NCBI GenBank assembly: GCA_008933995.1
Contig: WARS01000032.1
Coordinates: 6,185,133-6,249,132 of the forward strand
Direction of reading: 5' to 3'
DNA: 64,000 bases
DNA from: Datnioides undecimradiatus
Lineage: Eukaryota; Chordata; Actinopteri; Lobotiformes; Datnioididae
A model generated the notes under the pieces. It was not told where the DNA came from and did not search any database. It saw nothing but the letters and a program-made list of their open reading frames with translations. This document shows positions 1-12,200 of the stretch, one piece after another (the first letter of the stretch is position 1; each line of letters begins with the position of its first letter). Position numbers and translations under genes: made by a program.

Positions 1-86
1 TCACAGACTGTGTTGTTACACTGCCGTTTGAGTGCAACATGCAACACGAGAACAAGTCATAAAACATGCAGACGCTATGAACGCAC

Positions 87-212
87 CCTGGCATCTGTAA
101 CTTTGAACTCCCGGAGGATGTACTGAGGCATGTTGTACTCAGCCATGGGGTCCACCACGAAGTATTGGTACCTGGCTGAGCGCTCAGCGGGCCAGTACTG
201 GTGACACTTCTC
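87..212 (-). CDS. ptprs: ptprs coding exon 29: D2, last exon in window
   Basis: Residues 1785-1826: [20 protein letters not shown], then [22 protein letters not shown]. Invariant block of LAR-family D2. Acceptor ctctctcag|GAGAAG, donor CCAGG|gtgcgt in phase 0. The remaining D2 exons (DGQSRTVRQFQF onward), stop codon and 3' UTR are outside the window; bases 1-86 are the start of the next intron. Confidence 0.96.
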
Positions 213-3200
213 CTGAGAGAGCAGAACAGAAAACATAATGTTAAGGACACTGTGCACAGGGCTGAAATTTGTTGTTATTTGCAGCACGTGGCTCTATCAC
301 GTATACTTAATTTGTCCCTACCCGTCCCATTTCTCTAAGTTTAGTGAGCATGACCACTATAGTTGAGTTGTGCTCCCACAGCATCCTCCAGAAATCCTCC
401 GTAGTCTCAGCCAGTGGACCCTGGGTGGCAATGTAGCCTCTCTGCTGCCTACACAGACACAGACGCGCACACATTATAAAGCCATCTCCTCCTCCTTGTT
501 TCTTCCTCTGTCAAGCATCAGGCTGAAAAGGGGGTCAGGCTTCAGGCAAGACGAGGAACAGTCAAAACATGTGTGTACAACCACTTCTGAATGCCTGAAT
601 CATCAGAAGTGCTTCAGCGCCCATCCCCTTCACCGGGGACCGAAGCAAGTGCCGCGCAGCGAGACAAATAGCGGGAACATGTATACAGTAACGGCAGACA
701 TGACAGGACGTGACAGGTGAGAGCGCTGTGGTGAAAACCTATCCAATCCGTTCACTCATCAAGCCATCATAAGAGGACGACAGGGTCGGGTCGTATTAAT
801 GTTTTCGGGACAAAAACATACCTGTATCCGTCTATGTAGCTGGCATTGATGTAGTCTGACCCCTCCAGGCCTCTGATTGGCTGCAGGCAGACACGGGTGG
901 TTTCATAGGGCATGATGTTAACCAGTCGGTTCTTGAATTTGTTGCAAGGCAGGTTGGCTGTGACAAACCGGGATGTGTGGGCTTTGGTATTCGCCAGTCG
1001 CTGAATGATGAAAGAAAATGGGAATGTCTTGTAATGATGTTGATCTTTTAAACTTCAAAGATATTATTTTGAAAACCAAAACTGATTCTGTATGCAAGAG
1101 AGCAGAATTAGTTGGGATCATTTGCCTGGTTAGCTAATGTGCAGGGGGGGGACTGTTTTCTCTTTAGACTTTCGTGGTTTCAAATTCAGGAAGAGGGGGG
1201 GGATTAACTCTGAGATGATAGGATTTATTTTTCACACAAAATATTTATAATCTTTTAGATGTTTTTTAAAACTTTTTCTGTTTGGGTGGGCTAACATCTT
1301 CAGGCTTTACAATATTTATCAAGAAAAAACATTTTAGAGGAGAATGTCTCAACTCATTTTGAGGTGCAACTTTCTGCACTTCATAAAAAATCTCAGAATG
1401 TATTTGTGTACATGAGGCGACATATTTGCCATGCACTGAATGCAAAGACTTTTCCCTACTCTCCCCGCTTACCTTGAATTCCAGCTCCATACCGGTGACG
1501 TGCTCCCCACTCTCCACCTTGGACAGCTTCTGCATGTAGGAGTACAGACTCCTGGCGGCCACCTCGGTGTTCCCACAGGCCACGGCCTCCAGTAGGGCCT
1601 CGTGGATGAAGCTGTACTGGTCCTCTGTCTGCACCATGTAATTCCTCTGTGAGCGCATCAGGGTCACGTGACCGTAGATGTCCACGGTGCGCTCATGTCG
1701 AATGCGCTCCAGCATTGCGTCAATGACAATAAAACAGCCGGTGCGGCCGACACCAGCGCTAACAGTGGCAGAGGAATAAGTAGAATGTCAGTTGACTAAT
1801 ATGAATGATATAAATATATATATATATTTCACAATTTGTTTGAAGGAGTAGTTTTGCATTTTGGGAAGTGTTTTTTTTTTGTTTACTTGCAGAGAGTTAT
1901 ATGTTTGTATGCCAAATTAGAGTCTACAGCTCGCAACTGGTTAGCGTAGCTTAGCATAAGAATGGGAAAAAAAATCAAGAAACAGCCCAATCATCACTGC
2001 TGGTGGCTGTATTTTATCAGCTGTTTGCAGCCTTTAAACTAAGCTGTCACTCCACAGTAACTCCCTGCACAACCCTAACACAAACACAACTCCCAACAAG
2101 AAACCAAATGAGCGAATTTCCCAAAGTGCTACGCTGTCCCTTTAAAATAAACTTGGGTGTGTGGACGGCACCTGCAGTGAGCAATGATAGGTCCGGCGTC
2201 AGGAGGATTGCAGGCTTTGACCCTGCGGAGGAAGTTGAGGAAGGGGGTGGGATACTCTGGCACGCCATGATCTGGCCAGGCTGTAAACTGGAACTGACGC
2301 ACTTCTCTCCGTTCGCTGCTGCCACTCTGATATGATGAGACAGGAGATTATTGTTGGTACATGTGCAGGCATAAGCTTTGTCCCTTTCGTATTATCCAGT
2401 GTTACAACACAAAAAACCTATTACGTAGTTACAGGGAACTGACACATTTGCCAATTTGTTTGAGTGCCGTTTCTCAGATATCATTCGTTAATCTCCATTA
2501 ATCATGACTCCATGCTAATTACTGCCAGTCATGCAAACCACACTTTTTTCAAACAGAATATCTGAGAGGCTTTTTAATTGATTCATGCAAAAAAAAAACT
2601 TCTGTATATAAACTGTATATATTAGAGGAATATTTTTAGATCACATTAAGAAAAGAAAGATCCCTAATATATTCCAAAATTTTACACAAAAGACCGGAAG
2701 AATAGGAGCATTATCTCTACTGTGTGATCCCCTAACTTGATGTTTCACAACACATCAACAAAAATTTAGAGAAGCGGTGCTACACTTGGAAGCTACAGTT
2801 GGCCTAGTTTCTGTATTTGTAAGTAGGCCACAGAGACACGCTAGTCTGGAGGCCTTAGATTAGCCCTGTGCTATAAGAAAGTGTTCTGCTTCCAACAGTG
2901 ATCAAATCTCAGTGCCTGACACTGGGAGGCTGGCCTGGTTTGAACACTCCACGAAGCCAAGGCTGATCTGTTCTCACATGCACCGTCCATTCAGTGACAG
3001 CGGAAATTCATGACCGCTCCACTTGCTCCTGGTTCTTCACTGTAAACTCAAGGGATCAAAGTGGGTTTCGGTGGATGTGACAGTAATTAATAAGAGGAAA
3101 AGGGCAGAGCGGTAAGGTCAGCTGGTGGGCAGAGAGGAAGAATGAAGCTTAGAGAAAATTAAAGAAAAAGAGTGAAGTAATTTACCTTGTGCAGGGAAAG

Positions 3201-6200
3201 GGTGCGAACACAGAAAGTGGCCAGCTCCATTGTGTCTAGCAGGGTGACCTGGATCATCCCGTATGTCTCTGTCCCTCGACTTGGCCAGTACTGGTCACAC
3301 TTTATCTACATGGATTAAAGAAAAGCATCAATGTTGCAATCATTACTGCAACTATTCTGCAACATTCCTGTTTAGTTTGTTAAACCGAACAGCCCTTCAA
3401 ACTATAAAACGCAGATAAAGATATATATTAACCTGAAATAGAAAATGAAAATTGCAGGACTGATTTCCTACCCTAGACTTCTCCTCCAGGCGCGTCATCA
3501 TGACAACAGAGGCGGCACGCTGCTCCCACACCATTCTCCAGAAGTCCCCAAACGTCTCAGCCAGCGGCCCCTGTGTAGCAATGTAGGCATTCTGCTTCCT
3601 GTAGCCATCGATGTAGTTGGCATTGATGTAGTCGCTCCCCAGGATACCTGCAAGTGAGACATTTGTGAGTGTCTTGCTAAACTGCAATCTGCATAAGCGA
3701 CACAATAAATTAACCTCCATGTATGACATCAAACTGCCTAACGAACTGTGTTGTTTCTGGCGGCCGCGGCTTCCAGTAGACGGCTGCGGGATGACTTGCG
3801 GACGACAGCAAACAAACAAGGCTCTGTCGGCGTAAATTCATGAGCTCCAGATCAAATCCGTTCTCCCCCTTTCTTGTTCTGGAGGAGTGCTGGATGCACT
3901 TGAATGCACCCACACTGTTTGTCAGTCTCGTGCCACTGCACACAGCGAGTCTTGAACATTGTTTGCAATTTCAGATTTCATCCATCATGCAGCTCTCCCA
4001 CCCCAAAACCCCCCACCCCCTTTTGTGTTCAACCGCCTGAACACAAATATGCTCAGACTCTCCCATTAGAATCTCTAAACACCTTCTTTATCACACAGTT
4101 TCCAGCTGATCCTCACCTTCTATTGGAGCTAGGATGACCCTGGTGTGGTCGTACGCTATCACATTAGCGTAGCGATTTTTGGGCTTGTTGACCTCCAGGT
4201 TTGAATGCTCCCAGGTGAACTGCTGACTGGGGTCGATAGACTGGGTAAAAAGCAGCAAATACAAATACATCAACAGTTTTAGTACAGTGCATCTGATGAT
4301 AATGGAAAGAGAGTGATCCATAATGTAGACAAGTTACAGCAATAAATTGCAGCACTGAATAAATCATGAACATAAAGCCAATGCTCAGAGATACAAATGT
4401 TAAATAAGATTTGCTTTATGAAGCGAAGGCTTAACATGCCTAACATCTCTACACGGTAAGGATATCATTTATTTCCTCATAAAGAATAACAATGTTTTTC
4501 TCACCTCATACTCCTGCGAGAGTCTCAGATTGTCATTAGCTTTGAGCAGCTCGATGTGCTCAGCCAGCTCGCTGATGGGGATGGGAGGATGGCTCATCAT
4601 TCCTGTGTGACAACACGAGCAGTAAAGGGCGGGGTGGGGGGGTTAAGAGGTGACGCAAGACTTCAGTTGAATATCCTAAATTGCTGCAGGTCAACATCAC
4701 TCATATGCAAAGATGCGAAGATAATTATACAATCAGAGAACATCACATTTCGTTAAGGAACACGCTGAGGCAGAAAATCAATTTTGATCCATGTGCGAGG
4801 ACAAAGTGAGGCGAGTCTTGTTTGTTTGTAAATTGTTTTTCTTTGATAAATTGCTATCTCTGTGATCAGAGGAGCACCGACTCAGAGAAAACAAACACAG
4901 ACAGAACACTAATTAGGAGGGTTGTGCACACGTGCATACAAGCACAAACAAAGGAAGCAACCTCTGCCTTCTACAGTCGTTTCTTGCCACAGCTAGAGTG
5001 ACAAAAGAGAAGCTTTAGCGATCCATTGTCCATTCAAGAGGCAAATAACTGCAACTATGAATCAAAGCTATGCAAACAATAAACACAATCCATTTAATGC
5101 CAAAGTCTGGGTGCATTCTCTGTGTTTCTTCATGTTGTTGCACTATGAGGAGCATTTAAATCGCTCAGCTGCTACAGCCATGAAAAAACCTGCTCATATT
5201 AACGCTCATATTTTCCTCTTCAGCCTAGTACTGCAGCGCCCACAGGTAATCACGACAAAACACTCCTGTCACGACCAAAATGACCTCAGATAGCATCAGC
5301 CGGTTTTGTTGGAAGCAAATTTCATCTTTGTCGAGCATCTCAAAAGCACAAATCTCAGGGGAAGAGAAGTGGGTGAGGTGGGAGCTTCAAGGTTGCAGCC
5401 GTATGAGAGTGAAAAAGATAGAATAGAAGGGCTGAGGTGCTTTATACCGTGGGTTTTACTTTGCTTCCCAGGAATATGTACAAAACCCTCCTTCATCTAT
5501 GGGCTTAAAATAAAATAAAATGCAGCGTTCATTTGACTTTATATAGCCTGGCAGGTAAATACGAAACCTTTCTCCCTGGTGACACATCTTGTCCCCTTTT
5601 CCACAACGACACTACGCAGCCTCTATAAACTGCAACCATGAAAATACAGTGAGAACGGTGATTAAATTCCTTCAGGCCGTGTGTGTTTTTTGGATGCTGT
5701 TAATTTAATGGGAGAAGAGAAAGTGAAGCATCGTCGGCCTGGTGCCACAACCAAAGCAGATGTGTTGTTAGATCTCACTCTGCGGGGGGTGGGGAGCGTC
5801 AGAATCCATGTAGTTACCTCCCAGTGGGGTTTTTCATTGGTTACGCTGGCAAGGACAGAGCCCACTCCTTTACAAATGATCCCAGTTAACCCCCAACTCA
5901 CCTTGTGAAATGTAATCTCAACCGTTAAACATGACTTAAACATTTGAGAGCGATAAGACGGATTTCTGTCATTTCTGTCTGTTCTGATGTGCTGTCTGAA
6001 GCCTGGCATGTGGAATGTGGGCGAGCGGAGATGATCAGATTTTGTCACACCGTTATGACTCAGCCGTGACTAAGCACTGACTGTGCTACCTGGGCAGTGG
6101 CCATTTTGATGCCAGGTACATGCTGGTTGTGATGCGGGGGAGTGCGTTCACAATCTTGTCTGCATAATCCTCCAGAAGTTATAATTAGCAGCATGAATAT

Positions 6201-9200
6201 TTCATTATCAAATGATGAGTAATCGGAAGTATACTTCATTATGCAAATACAAAGAGATTGTTTGGGTGTCTGTGTGGCTAAACGCTTCATACCAGGAGTC
6301 TGGAAGTTGATGCGTCTCATCTCTACGGGGTCTGTTGGGTGGTGGGCCATCATCTCTGCGTTGCTCAAAAGGCTCTTGGTTCCAGGTTCAGAGTCCTTTC
6401 TCTTGCTGCTCAAACACCAGTGAGCCAAAAGAGCAATTAGCACAAGCAAACAACCAGAGAGCGAAAACCAGACTCAGTCCTTACACGTCATTAGCACAGC
6501 TACTTGAATCAAGTAAATAGCGCATTAACAGATATGGTGTTTTACGGCTTTGTACAAGTTCTCTGTACAGCATCTGGTATCGTGTAATTGCTGTGGGTTA
6601 AAAATGAACAAAGAGCTTGACATTGGTTTAATCTTACCTGTCAGGTTTGCTGCTTCCAGTGAAACGAGAGCAAGGAAGGAATAATTAGAGGAAGAAAAGG
6701 AAGGAAACAGACAGATTGTTTGAGAGGGAAATCAATATTTTGCATTAGTATTCAAAAGCTTGATGGCTTGCAGCAGATATCACAGGCCTACAGCAGGGGT
6801 CAGACTGTTTCATGGCTGTCTGAGGGGAGAACAAACTTCTAAATTGGAACAAATTTGATGAATATCAGACTGAAAGTTGAGCATTTGTGGGAGGATAGCT
6901 GAAGATTTAACAATCCCAGTAGGGGAAATCTCGCATGATCGACAAAAACTTATCTATAAAGAATATGGCTGGAAATATGATTTTCATTGTCAACAAATCC
7001 CAAAAGACCAAAACTAGCAATTGTAAAAAGTATTGTCTATGTAACCAAAGCATGATTTATCCTGATTATTTCTCTCCAGAGCTCCACTGTTGTTCAAAAC
7101 ACATCAGTGAGTCACACTGCTGCAGTTGGCCACTCTTTATTACCATGCACATGGACACAATTCTACAATGTCATTTGGCAGACGCTTTTATCCAAAGCAG
7201 CATACATATAGAATAAGTACAACACAAGCGGCATGACAGTACACAGTAGTTTATTTTGAGTCTATCCCACGCACATCATTCTGCTGATATAAATACTCTC
7301 TAGAACACCAGATGTGCATTAATCATCGTTAAAAATAGTCCCAAATAAACACACTATTTACTCCCATTTACATAATGTTTGTTGGAACTAGAGTCCATAT
7401 GTTTTAGGAAATTATTTAGCCTTTTTTTAAAAAAATAGAAGTCTGTATTTATGACCCCCTTTCAAATATTTAGATCATTGGTAAGGACACTTTGTACTGA
7501 GGCATTGTCAGGACTTTAGCAGGACTTGCTGACATTAGAAAACATAGAGCATAACACCAGCCTTATCCTCTCAAAAGAGTCATAGTAAAAGCTGACCAAC
7601 TTGTGTCCTGATGTTGTCATTTTGTGCAGCAGAGTCTTCGTCTGTCGCACTCACTTTTTGTAGAGAAGGATTGCGATGACAATGCAGATGATGAAGACCA
7701 CAGCCAGAACAGGTCCAACCACCCAGATCAGACCGTCGCCTGGTTCGAAGGGCTGGGGGTCCGAATCTGGGGCAATCACCGGGTCTGTGTAGGGGCTGGC
7801 CACATACATTTTCTGTATACAAACAAGTAGGCACATAGTCAGAAAACAGTTAAAATCTCATTCTATTTTTGAAATACCTGATTAAGTTATTGCAACTTTA
7901 GTAGATTGACTTTTTTATCTGAGAGACAAGGGTGATTTTTTTTTTTTTTGCAACTTCTCAGTAATTTGTTTCATCCCAGGGGCCAAAATAACAGCGTGCA
8001 GGTGACACCAAAAAAAAAAGCGTTTGATTACAAAATACACAATCTTAAAAAGAGTCAAACACACAGCTCACAGCTCAGCCACAACAAAGTGTAACCTACT
8101 GAGGCGCTGCTCACCGCAGAGCTATTGCACTGGATTGCATTAGACTGAAAAGGCATTCCTGTAATTGCGACAAAGCTGCACGACTGGTTTTATATACACG
8201 TGTGCGCGTAATATTGTATTTGATCAGTCTAAGCTTTTTAGATAACATAAAGAATGTACCTGCGCTGACTGACATTATATGTATTTATAATCACAATAAA
8301 CAGAATAAAGTGCCTTTTTATTACTGACGAGGAACTTCCCCTGGGCTAAAAGTGTTTCTGATTAAAAAAAAAACATCCAATAAAAAAATAAAGTCCATCC
8401 AAATGCAAGTTGTATATTTAAGTCTGTTCCAATTCAAATGCACATATACAAGCAGTGCAAAAGGCAATATCTCTTCTCCTGCCACAGTAGGTACACTCAC
8501 TCTTTATTAGTGGTGGTGATGGAGCTACGTGAAGGTTATTGCCTTTTGCTTACAACACTTTGACTGACGTACATTTTATTGTTTTAGCAGCGAGGCCATA
8601 TTGATTACAATCTATAGTGACAGCCTGCAGGAGAGAAACACAGGCAGCGGGGAATGAGGGAGTGGTTATAAACATGGAAAGAAAAGGGATGTGACACTCT
8701 GTGGCTTTTGTACCCCGGTTGTGGAGTTGAGCTCTGCCAGGATGAAGAAGACGTACTCCTGCCCTGAGTCTAGAGCTCGGTTCTCAAAGCCTCCGTAGTC
8801 CAGCTGGTCCCCTAAGGTGAAGAAGGCCGGCAGGGTGGCAGGTGTGAAACGGGCTGTGATGTAAGCCCGGCGCAGGTCCACCTGCTTCTGCTGCCGAGAA
8901 TCCCTCTGCCTTTGACTGATGTCTTTTAACAGCTGAGAGATGGAGAGAGAAAGGAGAGAACCAAAGGGAGGGAAGACACAGACAAGAAAAAAATGATGCG
9001 TTCCAATATCTATGACTAATGTTTAAACACAGATATTGAATTATAAAGGCTAAGCACTGCCAGGAGTTCTTAGCACTGGAATTGTGTGTGTTTATAGGTC
9101 CATCGCTCCTTCCAGACACAGACATCAGTGGGTGCTGTCATTGTTGTGGTTCTCACCTCCTCTAGGTCCATTTCATCTGGGCTCTTGAGGTGTCTGATGA

Positions 9201-12200
9201 CACCACGGGCTCTCCTCAATGGAACCACAACAACATATATATTCCTGTGGGAGCAGAGCAGGACAAACGTATTAACAATAGTTGCACTGATGAAATAATC
9301 TTTCAGACTTTCACATTTCTTTGATAACTTGTTGGACTACAGCATCTTGTCGGTCAGGTAGTGTTATCATCGTGCCCCACACCTACAGAGATGGTAATCA
9401 ATCTCACCTGAGAACAGCATGTCTCACTGCCTACGAAAGCTGTGATTACTATTTCAAACACTGTAACATCATCTAAAACTCCATCTTTCAGTCTTACTTG
9501 ACAGGCGTGCGAGTCTCCAGTGATGGCAAGATTATGGTAACTGTGGTCTCAGTGTCACGGGAGTGGTCAATCTCAGGGCGGCGAATGGTGATTGGCGGGG
9601 AGGTCTTGGCAGAGATGCGGTGGCGAAGGCCTCCCATGTTGCCCTCCGGTGCAGTGATTTTAAAGTCGTAGCTGGTGTCAGGCTGAAGGTTTGGGATGAC
9701 AGCCTTACGCAGACGAGCGTCCACCTCCATCTTCTGTCGGTTGTACTCCACCTGCAGGTTGAGAGAGGGTTATGAATTTAGAAAAAGGGATACAAGTGAT
9801 GTCCCGATGCACTTCTCCCTGTCCCTGCCCAGCTGATCTGACTAAATTATCATTCGTTTTTTATAACTGGACACTGAAAATGTATTTGTATATGAAACTT
9901 TTAATAATTAATTACCATTCTGTAATACAACACTGCCTCAGTTTAGATCTATTTGAAAGTCAAAGTTCATATTTTTTGAAAAATATGCTACAAATTCTAC
10001 AATATTCACATTTTTGCCAAACTGCCAGACAAGAGGCTTGGTACCACTCTCATGTCTGTACAGTGACTATGAAGCTACAGCGGCTAACTTAGCTTAGCAA
10101 GACTGTGAACTGCGAGCTGTATAGCAGTTTAGCCTGGCTCTGTCCATAGACACCTGCAAATCTCATTAACTAACGCAGATCCCTGAGACACTTAACTGAC
10201 ATTTTTACACTTTTTTGAATAGTCTGAGGAAACAAGCTAACACCTGCTAATTAGCGATGTTAAGTGTTGCTGGTCAGTGGACTTTGTCAAACACAGTAAA
10301 TGTTTGCTTTTATGTAACTTTTCTTTGTCGTAACCCATGAAACTCTACTACATTTGATAGTATAGTTCAGGTTGAGGCCATGCAAACTAAAAACTCTAAA
10401 AACTCATAGGAATATAATAATAAGTGCCTGGCAAATATTACAAATGATTTGTTGTAATCTAAACCATCTCAAGGCATGACAGGCTAAGCACCACATATGT
10501 ACATGCACTGGCTGATCGGACATACAGTAAAGCGGTAGGGATTGCTGCTCTCTGGAAACTCCCAGGTCAGAAGAACACTGGTCTTTGTGGCCAGGTTGAC
10601 TGAAAAATTCCTCGGCACATCTGGGAAGCACACACACAAACAAAAAAAAAAGTCAGTCATGATGAAGCTGTTTATTCAAATCGTGGCTTCTCTGCTTTCT
10701 CACTGCAAAGCCTGTAAAAAATGGGAGACACGTCAGTCAGATCTGTTACTGGGGGAAGAAGACATGACAGTTAGGAGGATGGGCAGGTGATGAGGAAAGT
10801 GGATGGCAAGAGTAATAAGTACAAATAAGAGATAGTCCAGCTGCAGCAATGTGACATGCCACATTCTCAGAGTGTGAGGTTGTGTTTGTTGGACTCAGAA
10901 TTCAGCACGTCAGCGAGGGTTTTGTAAAAGGTGGAAGTGGAGGTCTATCAGATAAAAAGGCTTACCTGCAGATACAGCAACCGACGCCGATTTTCACTCG
11001 AATTTAGACTGAGCACTTACCTTTTGTATTAGATACTGTATAGCCGAGCCCTGTATTGACTTTTACCTGAGGGCTTGTGATAAGCAGTGCTCTTGAAGCA
11101 AACATCCATTAACATTCAGCCTGCTTCCACTGGTGGTGAAGGGTAGGTGATGAAGGTATAAGTGAGTGAGTGGAGAAGATTAGGGAGAGTAGTCGTGCTC
11201 CCCTGGACTTTGCTGTTCTTGGCTTCCCAAAGGTGCACAGGTGAAAGGGCGACCTGTAAGACCTTGCCCAGACTTCATTTAGTTTAGTGTTTTGGGTGAA
11301 ATCCACATGAAGCAGTGCTTAGAAAGTGAAGGGTGTCCCTGAGGCCCGAGGCCAGCCCTACCTGTTTCAAAGGCCAGGGTTCGGCTCACCAAAGGTGGAC
11401 TGAAGGGGCCTGCCCCTGCCTTGTTGTGGGCTCTGAGCTGCACCTCATACGCTGTGCTGTGATTGAGGCCCAGGATGGTGTAGCTGGACTCACTCGCTGG
11501 TACCGTGATCAACCATGGGGGAGCAGGGGGAGCTGGTAAGGCTGAAGGGCCAGGGTCAGCAGAGGGTTTGGGGCCTGCAGCCTCTTTGTAAGCTATGGTG
11601 TATTCTGTGATGACACCGTTGGACTCTTCCGGGGCCAGCGGCAGCCAGGAGAACTGGAGGGAGCAGCAAGTGGCATTAACAAATTCAGGTATTTTGGGGT
11701 ATCCCAAGGGTGGAAACATGGGAACTGTTATTTCCTGCTGCACTGCATCTCCGTAGCCTGCTCGGCTCTTCGCAGAGAGGACAAAGACGTAGGAGGAGCC
11801 CGGGGAGAGGTTTGTAATGGTGAAGTTTTTCTCCCGATCTGAGAAATCCACTGTGGTGTTTAAAGACGTGTTCTTCAGGCCAAACTGTAGGCGGTATCCT
11901 TGGATTTCCACTGGGGCCCCCCGGCTATTGGAGCCTGACTCAGAGCACTCCAGCGGAGGAGCCCACCTGACCACCACTGATGGACCCGATCCCGGACGCA
12001 CCCAAAGGGAGGGGGGGCCGGGCACTGCAAAGGACAGTGTAGGCAGCAGAGAAATCAATTGTAATCTATATATAAAAACATATATCATGTAAATCTTGCA
12101 CAAGAATTTGAATTGATTTAGCTGTTTATTTACTGCCGGCTCCTGGTGCGGCTTACTGTAAGATCAATTTTTGAGTATGTTATTAAATCCAGTGCAGTGA

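Noticed and set aside
5950..6048. Minus-strand peptide [11 protein letters not shown] resembling the optional human PTPRS segment LRSPLREPGF
   Set aside because: Spacing differs by one residue, no acceptor gives the phase needed after exon 20, and no GT donor follows. Probably coincidence.
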